Assembly (NCBI GenBank): GCA_036721855.1
Contig: DAIMKF010000005.1
Location: forward strand, 1-64,000
Length of the DNA: 64,000 nt
Origin: JAHDNZ01 sp036721855
GTDB lineage: Bacteria; Bacillota; DTU065
Direction of reading: 5' to 3'
The notes under the pieces are model-generated. The model was not told the DNA's origin, searched no databases, and saw only the letters and a list, made by a program, of their open reading frames with translations. A program made the translations under genes and the position numbers. The first letter of the stretch is position 1. Each line of letters starts with the position of its first letter. Shown here piece after piece: positions 17,369 to 24,835 of the stretch.

Positions 17369-18487
17369 TTAACCCTCCTTATATACACACTCTCCATCGA
17401 CAAACAATTCCAAAACCCGGGTCCTGGCATCGAAAGGATCTCCCGACCAGACAGTAAAGTCTGCGGCTTTGCCCGTGGATAGTGATCCTAAATCAGCATC
17501 GACTCCCAGGATCATTGCCGGGTTAATAGTTAACATTTTTAAAGCTTCACTCTCACTTAGGCCTTCACGTACTGCCGCAATCGCACAAAGTCTCAGTTCT
17601 CTGGCCGGTATTACCGGATGATCGGTCATGATAGCGGTTAAAATACCCGCTTGGTTTAGTAAAACAGCAGTACCGTAGTTTTTGTAGCGGAGTTCATACT
17701 TGGATCTGGCTGTAAGAGATGGACCCACAATACAAGCGACATTGGCTTCTTTTAAGGCCTCGATAACACGATCTCCCTCGGTGCAATGCTCAATTATTAC
17801 TTTAACCTTGAATTCTTTAGCGATTCTTAACGCAGTAAGAATATCATCAGCACGATGGGCATGTGCTCTTAGGGGTATTTCACCCTCTAATACTTTTACC
17901 ATGGCTTCCAGGCCTAGGTCTCTTTCTTTCTTCTCTTTTTGGCGATAATTATCGGCTTTCACCAGTGTTTCTCTAAGTAAGGCTGCAACACCCATACGGG
18001 TCATTGGTTTTTTCTTTTGAAGTCCATAGACTCTTTTGGGGTTTTCACCGAAAGCGACTTTCATGCCTATATAAGGGTTATAAACCATCTTATCCGGAAA
18101 GGAGTGATTGTTTTTAATCAGACAGATCTGTCCCCCAACCACATTGCCACTTCCGGGAGCTACACAAAATGATGTTACTCCACCAAGATAAGACTCCTTA
18201 AAGGCAGGGTCTTCGTGGTAGATACCATCTATTGCTCTGAGATCAGGAGTCACCGGTTCTGTCATTTCGTTGACATCTTCGCCTTCTTCCTGAATCGCTT
18301 CTTCATAGATTCCTATATGACAATGGGCATCAATAAAGCCGGGGGTAATCACTTTACCCTGATAAGGCTTTTTTTCGTCCACACACTCTCTAACCTCGAC
18401 AATTTTCCCCTTTTCAATTATCAGATCACCACAGGCAAAATCTTTACCTGTGGCCGTTAAAATACGTGCCCCCATAAATTCCTTCAT
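17369..18487 (-). CDS. amidohydrolase-family protein
   Basis: Metal-dependent hydrolase of the amidohydrolase superfamily (imidazolonepropionase/COG1228-like). Metal ligands are visible in GFIDAHCHIGIYEEA (H-x-H near residue 55), HAHRADDI near 210, IEHCTEG near 232, and the aspartate in IMTDHPVIPARELR near 290. The N- and C-terminal beta-sandwich is typical (KVITPGFID; GKAADFTVWSGDPFD). The substrate cannot be read from the sequence. The ATG has TAGGAGG upstream. It leads a two-gene operon and diverges from the solute-binding protein at 18708. Confidence 0.85.
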   Translation of the reverse strand: MKEFMGARILTATGKDFACGDLIIEKGKIVEVRECVDEKKPYQGKVITPGFIDAHCHIGIYEEAIQEEGEDVNEMTEPVTPDLRAIDGIYHEDPAFKESYLGGVTSFCVAPGSGNVVGGQICLIKNNHSFPDKMVYNPYIGMKVAFGENPKRVYGLQKKKPMTRMGVAALLRETLVKADNYRQKEKKERDLGLEAMVKVLEGEIPLRAHAHRADDILTALRIAKEFKVKVIIEHCTEGDRVIEALKEANVACIVGPSLTARSKYELRYKNYGTAVLLNQAGILTAIMTDHPVIPARELRLCAIAAVREGLSESEALKMLTINPAMILGVDADLGSLSTGKAADFTVWSGDPFDARTRVLELFVDGECVYKEG

Positions 18488-18599
18488 TGAATAGACCTCC
18501 TAAACATACTTCATCGCAGATTCTTTCTTTACAGTCAAGTATAACCCTGCTTTTTTATCATAACATAATTTTTACATGCACTGAATTAATCTAACAGAC

Positions 18600-18627
18600 T
18601 TGACACTACTTTTCATTCAAGTAAAAT
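18600..18627 (+). promoter_or_regulatory. promoter with dyad before the solute-binding protein genes
   Basis: TTGACA (18600-18605), a 16-nt spacer and TAAAAT (18622-18627). A dyad TTTCATT (18611-18617) / AATGAAA (18625-18631) overlaps the -10, which could be an operator; no regulator is identified. Confidence 0.5.
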
Positions 18628-18707
18628 GAAAGTGGCTAAGCGGTTAAACCAAAAGCACGTTTCTATGTAATTAAGAAAATTATTTATTATAAAGGAGGTA
18701 GTTTTTT

Positions 18708-20003
18708 ATGTTTAAAAAACGCATTATGGTCCTTTTTATCTTTACCCTTTTAACCCTTGCAGTTTTAGCCTCACCTGTGCAAGTCTGGTCGCCCCAATCT
18801 TTAGAATGGAATAAAATTATCCAGGAATTAACTGATGCCTATTTTACTCCCGCGACTAAAATTCCGGTTCAAGTCCAAAGTATTCCCTGGAGTGGCTTCG
18901 AACAGAAATACCTTTTGGCAGCTGCCAGCGGTGATGTACCTGAGGTAGGAATCACCGGTTCTTTGGGTCCTGCCGATTTAGGGATTCGCGGTGCCGCTGT
19001 CGATCTTTCCAAATATGGCCAAGAGTATCAAAAACTTCGCAACCAGATGTATCCGGGCTTAATGCGTTCTTTCGAATTTATGGGGACCAACTTTGGTCTG
19101 CCCATGCAAATGGTTATCTACCCTATGGTATATAGAGCCGATGTTTTGCAAGAACTAGGCCTTAATGTTCCCAAGACCTGGAGTGATTTATATACTATCC
19201 TGCCTAAGATGCAAGCTAATAAAAAGAATTTCTATACTGCTTTTGCCTTCAAGGAAGGCCAGGCCGAGGTGGTCTATGCCGATGTTTCCATGTTTATCTG
19301 GCAGCATGGTGCTGACTGGTATACACCCGATCGCAAACGTTCGGGTCTGGATACACCACAGGCTATTAAAGGTTTTAGAGAGTTTGCCGAACTCTTTACC
19401 AAACGAGGCATCCCTAAAGCCGCCGAATCGTTTATGGGCTTTAAGCAAGGTGAACTGCCTTTAATGTTAACAAGTATGTGGCAATATGCTAACATTGAAA
19501 CTGCCGCTCCCGAATTAAAAGGTAAATGGGGACTGGCTCTTGTTCCCGGTACCAAACAAGCAGATGGTTCCATCAACCATGCCGCTTATATCGGGGGAAT
19601 GACTTTTGCTCTTTTTAAAGATGCTAAAAGGGTTAATGACGGATTTGCCTGGTTAAAATGGTTCCTCTCTCCAGATATCCAAGGCAAAATGGCTCAAAGA
19701 GTATCTAAGGAAGTTGTGGGCAGTATCTTTATTCCCGCCAATGTCAATGCCGTTAACGCTATGCAAATTCCCGCCGATCATATCAAAGTGGTTTTAGAGC
19801 AAGCCAAAGCTTCTATCGCCCCGGCATATGCTTTAGCACCCGAATCCGTAACCCAGCGCTTTATTAATTTTGCCGCTTATGAAGCTGTTGTTGAAGGTAA
19901 AGATCCGGAAACTGCCATTAGAAAAGCTGCCCGTGATATGACCAATGAACTGGAGAAAAAGCAAAAAGAATATGCTCGTTATATCTCCAAATTGAATAAG
20001 TAA
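18708..20003 (+). CDS. extracellular solute-binding protein (family 1), copy 1
   Basis: ABC-importer binding protein of the carbohydrate-type family. The signal peptide occupies residues 1-20 (basic KKR, then a hydrophobic stretch ending LAVLAS), and the mature protein begins near SPVQVWSPQSLEW. There is no cysteine at the cleavage site, so it is not a lipoprotein; it would be free in a periplasm or released. Mature features include IPWSGFEQKYLLAAASGDVPE near 58-78. The ATG follows AAAGGAGG. Copy 2 lies 150 nt downstream, and no permease or ATPase is adjacent, so the transporter must be elsewhere. The sugar is unknown. Confidence 0.88.
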   Translation: MFKKRIMVLFIFTLLTLAVLASPVQVWSPQSLEWNKIIQELTDAYFTPATKIPVQVQSIPWSGFEQKYLLAAASGDVPEVGITGSLGPADLGIRGAAVDLSKYGQEYQKLRNQMYPGLMRSFEFMGTNFGLPMQMVIYPMVYRADVLQELGLNVPKTWSDLYTILPKMQANKKNFYTAFAFKEGQAEVVYADVSMFIWQHGADWYTPDRKRSGLDTPQAIKGFREFAELFTKRGIPKAAESFMGFKQGELPLMLTSMWQYANIETAAPELKGKWGLALVPGTKQADGSINHAAYIGGMTFALFKDAKRVNDGFAWLKWFLSPDIQGKMAQRVSKEVVGSIFIPANVNAVNAMQIPADHIKVVLEQAKASIAPAYALAPESVTQRFINFAAYEAVVEGKDPETAIRKAARDMTNELEKKQKEYARYISKLNK

Positions 20004-20010
20004 ACTTAAA

Positions 20011-20045
20011 AAAAAGGCTGTGGGATTTCCCCATGGCCTTTTTTG
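20011..20045 (+). terminator. intrinsic terminator between the two solute-binding protein genes
   Basis: AAAAAGGC-TG-TGGG pairs with CCCA-TG-GCCTTTTTT with a small symmetric internal mismatch. It follows copy 1, so copy 2 needs read-through or its own promoter. Confidence 0.65.
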
Positions 20046-20149
20046 AAAGCAGATAATTTTTAAGAAGAATTAAGTAAACAAAAGGCAAATGGTTTCAATA
20101 AGTTAACCTAAGACACTTGATTTTAATGGCCATAAGGAGGCTTTTAATA

Positions 20150-21445
20150 ATGTTTTGCAAACATCTTGCTACGTTTTTAATAGTTGCCAGCCTGGTTTTT
20201 GCTGTTTTAGCTTCTCCTGTGCAAGTCTGGTCACCTCAATCTCTTGAGTGGGATAAAATCATCCAAGAATTAACTGATACCTATTTTACTCCTTTGACAA
20301 AAATTCCGGTCCAAGTCCAAAGTATTCCCTGGAATGGTTTTGAACAAAAATACCTTTTGGCGGCTGCCAGTGGTGATGTACCTGAGGTAGGAATCACCGG
20401 TTCTTTGGGTCCTGCCGATTTGGGAATTCGCGGTGCGGCTGTTGATCTTTCCAAATATGGCCAAGAGTATCAATCTTTGCGGAGCCAAATGTACCCGGGT
20501 CTTATGCGTTCTTTCGAATTTATGGGGACCAACTTTGGCCTACCCATGCATATGGCAATCTACCCCATGATCTACAGAGCCGATATTTTACAAGAATTAG
20601 GGCTTAATGTTCCCAAGACCTGGAGTGATTTATATACTATCTTGCCTAAGATGCAAGCTAACAAAAAGAATTTCTATACTGCTTTTGCCTTCAAGGAAGG
20701 CCAGGCTGAGGTAGTTTATGCCGATGTTTCCATGTTTATCTGGCAGCATGGTGCCAACTGGTATACACCAGATGGCAAACGTTCGGGCTTGGATACACCG
20801 CAGGCTATTAAAGGTTTTACAGAGTTTGCCGAACTCTTTACCAAAAGAGGCATTCCCAAAGCCGCCGAATCCTTTATGGGCTTTAAGCAAGGTGAACTGC
20901 CTTTAATGTTAACTAGTATGTGGCAATATGCTAACATTGAAACTGCCGCTGTCGAACTAAAAGGTAAGTGGGGATTAGCCCTTGTTCCCGGTACCAAACA
21001 AGCAGATGGCTCCATCAACCATGCCGCTTACCTTGGCAGTATGACTTTTGCTCTGTTTAAAGATGCCAAAAGGGTTGATGATGGCTTTTTGTGGCTGAAA
21101 TGGTTCCTCTCCCCTGAAATACAGGGTAAAATGGCGCAGATAATACCCAAAGAGATCCCCGGAAGCATTTTTATTCCCGCCAATGTCAATGCCGTTAATG
21201 CTATGCAAATTCCCGCCGAGCATATCAAAGTGGTTTTAGAGCAAGCCAAAGCCTCTATCGCTCCGGCTTATGCTTTAGCACCGGAATCTCTAACCCAGCG
21301 CTTTATTAATTTTGCCGCTTATGAAGCAGTTGTTGAAGGTAAAAATCCGGAAACTGCCATTAGAAAAGCTGCCCGTGATATGACCAGTGAATTGGAGAAA
21401 AAACAAAAAGAGTATGCCCGTTATATCTCCAAACTGCGAAAGTAA
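20150..21445 (+). CDS. extracellular solute-binding protein (family 1), copy 2
   Basis: Paralogue of the gene at 18708 with exactly the same length (431 residues). Over the about 411-residue mature part I count about 29 differences, roughly 93 percent identity, while the first about 17 residues of the signal peptide are almost unrelated (MFCKHLATFLIVAS in place of MFKKRIMVLFIFTL). Differences cluster at IIPKEIP in place of RVSKEVV near 325. There is no lipobox; the cysteine at position 3 is before the hydrophobic core. An in-frame TTG at 20117 is possible, but AAGGAGG 9 nt before the ATG at 20150 fixes the start. Confidence 0.88.
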   Translation: MFCKHLATFLIVASLVFAVLASPVQVWSPQSLEWDKIIQELTDTYFTPLTKIPVQVQSIPWNGFEQKYLLAAASGDVPEVGITGSLGPADLGIRGAAVDLSKYGQEYQSLRSQMYPGLMRSFEFMGTNFGLPMHMAIYPMIYRADILQELGLNVPKTWSDLYTILPKMQANKKNFYTAFAFKEGQAEVVYADVSMFIWQHGANWYTPDGKRSGLDTPQAIKGFTEFAELFTKRGIPKAAESFMGFKQGELPLMLTSMWQYANIETAAVELKGKWGLALVPGTKQADGSINHAAYLGSMTFALFKDAKRVDDGFLWLKWFLSPEIQGKMAQIIPKEIPGSIFIPANVNAVNAMQIPAEHIKVVLEQAKASIAPAYALAPESLTQRFINFAAYEAVVEGKNPETAIRKAARDMTSELEKKQKEYARYISKLRK

Positions 21446-21580
21446 ATTAAAACCATGACTTTTTTTATTCAGCCACATTTTTTCGTCTCTATACTAGATC
21501 ATTTAGGTAATAAAAGGTAAACAAGCAAGCAAAAAAGAATTAAAAGGTAGAGTTTCTAAAGAAAGTTGAGCGAGTTAGTT

Positions 21581-22171
21581 ATGAAAATATTAGTTGTAAG
21601 CGACAAAGAAATACCCTCTCTCCTCAATGAATCAGGAGCCGATCTTCTCAGAGATCTTGATTGTATCATCTCCTGTGGCGATCTCAGAGCAGCATATCTT
21701 AACTCGCTGGTTGCAAAGACGGGAGTGCCACTTTTTTATGTAGCAGGCAATCATGATTTTCATTATAAATATGAACGTCCCAAAGGGATCAATCTTGACC
21801 TGAAAGTTATCGAGTTTCGAGGTTTACGTATTGTTGGTTTTGAAGGTAGCATGCGATACAATCACAAAGCTTATCAGTACACAGAGGCTCAGATGCAAAG
21901 ACGAGTCCGGAGTGTAGGTTGTAAGTTGTTTTTCAAGACAAAAGTTGATATTGTTGTTACTCATGCTCCACCTGCAGGCATCTACTCAGCCGATGATCTC
22001 TGCCACCAGGGCTTTTTAGTCTATCGAAAGTTTATTGAAAAATATCAACCCAGATTCTTTTTGCATGGTCATTATCATCTAGAATACGGACCAAAACGAA
22101 AAAGAAGAGAAAATGTCTTGGGTCAAACTAAATTAATTAACTGTATTGGTTATTATATCTTGGAAATATGA
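21581..22171 (+). CDS. calcineurin-like metallophosphoesterase
   Basis: Metallophosphoesterase with recognisable motifs: ISCGDLRAAYL (GD) near 30, VAGNHDFHY (GNHD) near 58, VVTHAPP (TH) near 128 and LHGHYHLEYG (GHxH) near 162. The first motif is ILVVSDKEIP, with D but Lys in place of the usual His of D-x-H, so one metal site may be altered. Length 196. The start has a poor ribosome site; a TTG at 21566 is an alternative. It lies 50 nt before the ParB-like/ferredoxin gene on the same strand and may be its operon partner. The substrate is unknown. Confidence 0.8.
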   Translation: MKILVVSDKEIPSLLNESGADLLRDLDCIISCGDLRAAYLNSLVAKTGVPLFYVAGNHDFHYKYERPKGINLDLKVIEFRGLRIVGFEGSMRYNHKAYQYTEAQMQRRVRSVGCKLFFKTKVDIVVTHAPPAGIYSADDLCHQGFLVYRKFIEKYQPRFFLHGHYHLEYGPKRKRRENVLGQTKLINCIGYYILEI

Positions 22172-22177
22172 TTTGAC

Positions 22178-22221
22178 GGAGGTGAATAGGTCCAGCTCGG
22201 CCCACGAGCCCAACCTAAAAA
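22178..22221 (+). promoter_or_regulatory. Shine-Dalgarno separated from start codon by a hairpin
   Basis: GGAGGTGA (22178-22185) is 36 nt from the ATG at 22222, too far for normal use. Between them AGGT-cca-GCTCG-gccca-CGAGC-cca-ACCT (22188-22216) folds into a hairpin with a symmetric cca/cca internal loop. Leaving out the hairpin, the spacing becomes 7 nt (2 before and 5 after). Confidence 0.55.
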
Positions 22222-23235
22222 ATGGTACTTGGCTTTGGCAAAAAAAATGTAGTTAAAAACTTTGCTGAGGAATATGCCAGAGAAAAAGTAGTAGCACGTC
22301 GCCAATTGGGGGTTTTAGAAGTAGAACTAGATAAAATAGTGGGCAGTGTTGGACGCTGGCGCGATTTTGACCGTAAGTTCCAGATCCAGACCACTCATAG
22401 CCCCATCAGACTTCGCTCTATTGAAGCAGCTATGATCACCGGCAAAAAGCTCCCCCCCATTGAATTATATAAAATAAAGGATGATTACTATATTGTAGAT
22501 GGCAACCACCGGGTAGCTGCTGCTAGGCGACTTGGCTGGAAAAAGATTAAAGCACGGGTCACTGAATATCTCCCCTCGGCCGATACTCCTGAAGGGATTT
22601 TGGTACGTGAACAATCGTATTTTAGCTTTAAAACTGGTTTGACTGATATTAAATTAACTGAAATTGGCCATTATCAGATTCTCTTAAGAGAAATTGAAGA
22701 CTACCAAAGCTACCTAATAGAAAGGTTTAAAACAGACTTCAATCTCAAGCAAGCTGCAGAAGACTGGTATGCGATGATCTATTATCCTCTAGCCCAAACT
22801 ATTGAGTCAGAAGAACTTTTAGAGGAGTTTCCGGGCCGCACAACTGCGGATCTGTTTCTTTACATCGTTGAACACAAAAAAAGGCTCACCGCCAGTGAAG
22901 GACGAGAGATCACTCTCAGTGAAGCTTTACGGGAATTTTGTTCACCGACAACCAAATCTTTAACTCAGACCATTATGGATCTTTTTACTAAACTAGTAGT
23001 CTCTAAACAAGAATGTATTGGTTGTGATCGCTGTCTAAAGGTCTGTCCGATTGATGCTATCATTAAACAAGAAGGTCTCTATCATATCCTTGAACACTGT
23101 ATTCGTTGCAATCGCTGTGTAGCGGAGTGTCCTACTGAGGCTATTAAGCCGGCCTCCGGTAAAGCTAACCCTGCCATAATTCAAAAAGGAGGTAATTTAA
23201 ATAAAGAAACTAGCCCAACTTCTACAGATGAGTAA
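22222..23235 (+). CDS. ParB/Srx-like domain fused to a two-cluster 4Fe-4S ferredoxin
   Basis: Three-part protein of 337 residues. At about 30-115 is a ParB-type nucleotide-binding-like domain: a basic start (VGSVGRWRDFDRKF), the strand KLPPIELYKIKDDYYIVDG, then GNHRVAAARRLGW, where NHR stands in place of the ERR of CTP-binding ParB. The middle (about 130-235) resembles a module that often follows such domains, with WYAMIYYPLAQTIESEELLE and FPGRTTADLFLYIVEHKKR. The C-terminal part (from about 260) has two ferredoxin motifs, CIGCDRCLKVCP and CIRCNRCVAECP, enough for two 4Fe-4S clusters. I do not know a characterised protein of this architecture. The stop overlaps the sirtuin start by 8 nt. Confidence 0.75.
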   Translation: MVLGFGKKNVVKNFAEEYAREKVVARRQLGVLEVELDKIVGSVGRWRDFDRKFQIQTTHSPIRLRSIEAAMITGKKLPPIELYKIKDDYYIVDGNHRVAAARRLGWKKIKARVTEYLPSADTPEGILVREQSYFSFKTGLTDIKLTEIGHYQILLREIEDYQSYLIERFKTDFNLKQAAEDWYAMIYYPLAQTIESEELLEEFPGRTTADLFLYIVEHKKRLTASEGREITLSEALREFCSPTTKSLTQTIMDLFTKLVVSKQECIGCDRCLKVCPIDAIIKQEGLYHILEHCIRCNRCVAECPTEAIKPASGKANPAIIQKGGNLNKETSPTSTDE

Positions 23236-23911
23236 TTATACTGTTGTTTTAACTGGCGCCGGGATCTCTACCGCTAGTGGAATACCTGATTTTAGAGGTC
23301 CTCATGGTCTTTGGAAACAAGTCGATCCCTTTGATGCTCTCTCTGTAGATGCTTTTTATAGAGATCCGAAAAAATTCTATCAGTTTTATTTTCAAATGCT
23401 TGCCGATTTTAGTAAGGCCTCTCCCAACAAAGCTCATTTTGTCATCGCCAAATTGGAAGAAGCTGGATTGATCAAAATGGTTATAACCCAAAACATTGAT
23501 GAACTCCATCAAAGAGCGGGGACTAAAAATATATGTGAAATTCATGGAACTACTTTTAGCGGCTATTGTCTAAACTGTGGCCAAAAACAACCTCTTACCC
23601 CTAGCGAGTCTTTGCCTTATTGTAAAAAATGTAAAGGACTAATTAGACCTTCAGTGGTACTTTTTGGCGATAGTATGCCAAAGGACTATTTAATTGCTGA
23701 ACAAGAGGCGGCAAAAGCTGATTTAATCCTTGTTGTTGGTTCCAGTTTGCAGGTAAGTCCTGCCTGTTATCTCCCTCTGCGGGCTAAAGAGGTCGCCATA
23801 ATAAACCTCGAGCCTACTCCTTTTGATGCACAAGCAGTCGTTCTCTCCCACAATAAAGCTGAAACAGATTTACCCAAACTACTTCAATTCCTAGATTTGG
23901 AAACAAAATAA
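23228..23911 (+). CDS. cobB: Sir2-family NAD-dependent protein deacylase
   Basis: Sirtuin that removes acyl groups from lysines with NAD. Motifs: GAGISTASGIPDFRGPHGLW near residues 9-28, the catalytic TQNIDELHQRAG near 82-93, the active-site histidine in IHGTTFSG near 104, a zinc site of two CxxC pairs (CLNC near 111 and CKKC near 130), and VVGSSLQVSP near 171. Length 227 is typical. All catalytic residues are present, so it should be active. The ATG lies inside the end of the ParB-like/ferredoxin gene, meaning tight coupling between the two products. Confidence 0.92.
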   Translation: MSNYTVVLTGAGISTASGIPDFRGPHGLWKQVDPFDALSVDAFYRDPKKFYQFYFQMLADFSKASPNKAHFVIAKLEEAGLIKMVITQNIDELHQRAGTKNICEIHGTTFSGYCLNCGQKQPLTPSESLPYCKKCKGLIRPSVVLFGDSMPKDYLIAEQEAAKADLILVVGSSLQVSPACYLPLRAKEVAIINLEPTPFDAQAVVLSHNKAETDLPKLLQFLDLETK

Positions 23912-23975
23912 GCAGGAATGCCTAGAAGTTTATGTCGAAATGCTTTTTAGCTTGTAAAAGAGGGGTGTTGGCTAT

Positions 23976-24800
23976 ATGAAAAAACTTCTAGGCCTTTTGA
24001 TAATAATTGGCATAACCTGTCTTCTGGGCAAACTCGCTCTTTTTACACCTCAAAGAGATCCCTCTTCGGAAGAGCAGGCAAAAAAAACCTCTCGAATAAC
24101 CTCAGACAGTAACACCCTTACTGTTGCTGCTTATAATATCCATCATGGCACAGATGCCTTTGATAATCTCAATCTCAAAGAAATGGCTCTTTTGCTTAAA
24201 GATGCCGATATTATCTTTCTTGCAGAAGTTGATCGTACCTTTGGCAATCGCTCCCTCTACCTAGATCAACTCGAGGTATTTCAAAACCTTACCGGCCTAA
24301 AACACCAGGCTTATGCACCTACTTTAGAAAAAACAGGCCTTTTTAATATAAGAGGTACATATGGTATCGCCATTTTAAGTAGGTATCCTATAATAAGTAC
24401 AGCCGTTCATTATCTGCCGACAACTCCTTTTGAAGAACCAAGAGCTGCGTTGGAAGTAACTGTAAAATGGCAAAATAAAAATTTCACTATCTGGGCCACA
24501 CACCTTTCTCCGGTATATGTTGCCAGAAAAAAACAACTTGGATACTTAAGTGTTTCTGCTTATGATACCGACTTATTGCTCGGTGATTTAAATGCCATTC
24601 CTTCAGAGATTAACTTCTTAAAAAGAGCTTTGGCTTTGGAAAATACCGAAACTGCACCGACTTTTCCCTCAGATAATCCCAAGGCCAAAATCGACTATAT
24701 CCTCTATGGTAAAAGATTTAAATTAAAAGCCGCTCAAACCATTCAATCTCTATATTCCGATCATCTGCCGGTTAAAGCGAGCTTCTACTTAAACTACTAA
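23976..24800 (+). CDS. endonuclease/exonuclease/phosphatase (EEP) family protein, exported
   Basis: EEP-fold metal-dependent phosphoesterase. A hydrophobic segment at about 3-24 would serve as a signal peptide or anchor, placing the enzyme outside the cytoplasm. Fold motifs: YNIHHGTDAF near 55, FLAEVDR near 88 (metal-binding Glu), THLSP near 182, GDLNAIPSE near 208 and SDHLPVKASFYL at the C terminus. Substrates of such proteins range from phospholipids to nucleic acids and cannot be chosen here. It follows the sirtuin by 64 nt with its own ribosome site GAGGGGTG and ends at a terminator, closing the 21.6-24.8 kb set. Confidence 0.85.
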   Translation: MKKLLGLLIIIGITCLLGKLALFTPQRDPSSEEQAKKTSRITSDSNTLTVAAYNIHHGTDAFDNLNLKEMALLLKDADIIFLAEVDRTFGNRSLYLDQLEVFQNLTGLKHQAYAPTLEKTGLFNIRGTYGIAILSRYPIISTAVHYLPTTPFEEPRAALEVTVKWQNKNFTIWATHLSPVYVARKKQLGYLSVSAYDTDLLLGDLNAIPSEINFLKRALALENTETAPTFPSDNPKAKIDYILYGKRFKLKAAQTIQSLYSDHLPVKASFYLNY

Positions 24801-24801
24801 A

Positions 24802-24827
24802 AAAGCCGTCTGTTTAGACGGCTTTTT
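24802..24827. terminator. intrinsic terminator, convergent genes
   Basis: AAAGCCGTC (24802-24810) pairs with GACGGCTTT (24817-24825) around TGTTTA, with a T run after it. It separates the EEP gene from the convergent DUF4139 gene. Confidence 0.8.
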
Positions 24828-24835
24828 AGCTGGTT

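Noticed and set aside
19165..19576. matching antisense frames within both solute-binding genes
   Set aside because: Their repetition follows from the gene duplication, not from independent coding.
23228..23911. Sir2 gene as part of an anti-phage defence system
   Set aside because: The protein is a standard CobB-like sirtuin with zinc site and catalytic His, without the extra domains or partners of known Sir2 defence systems.
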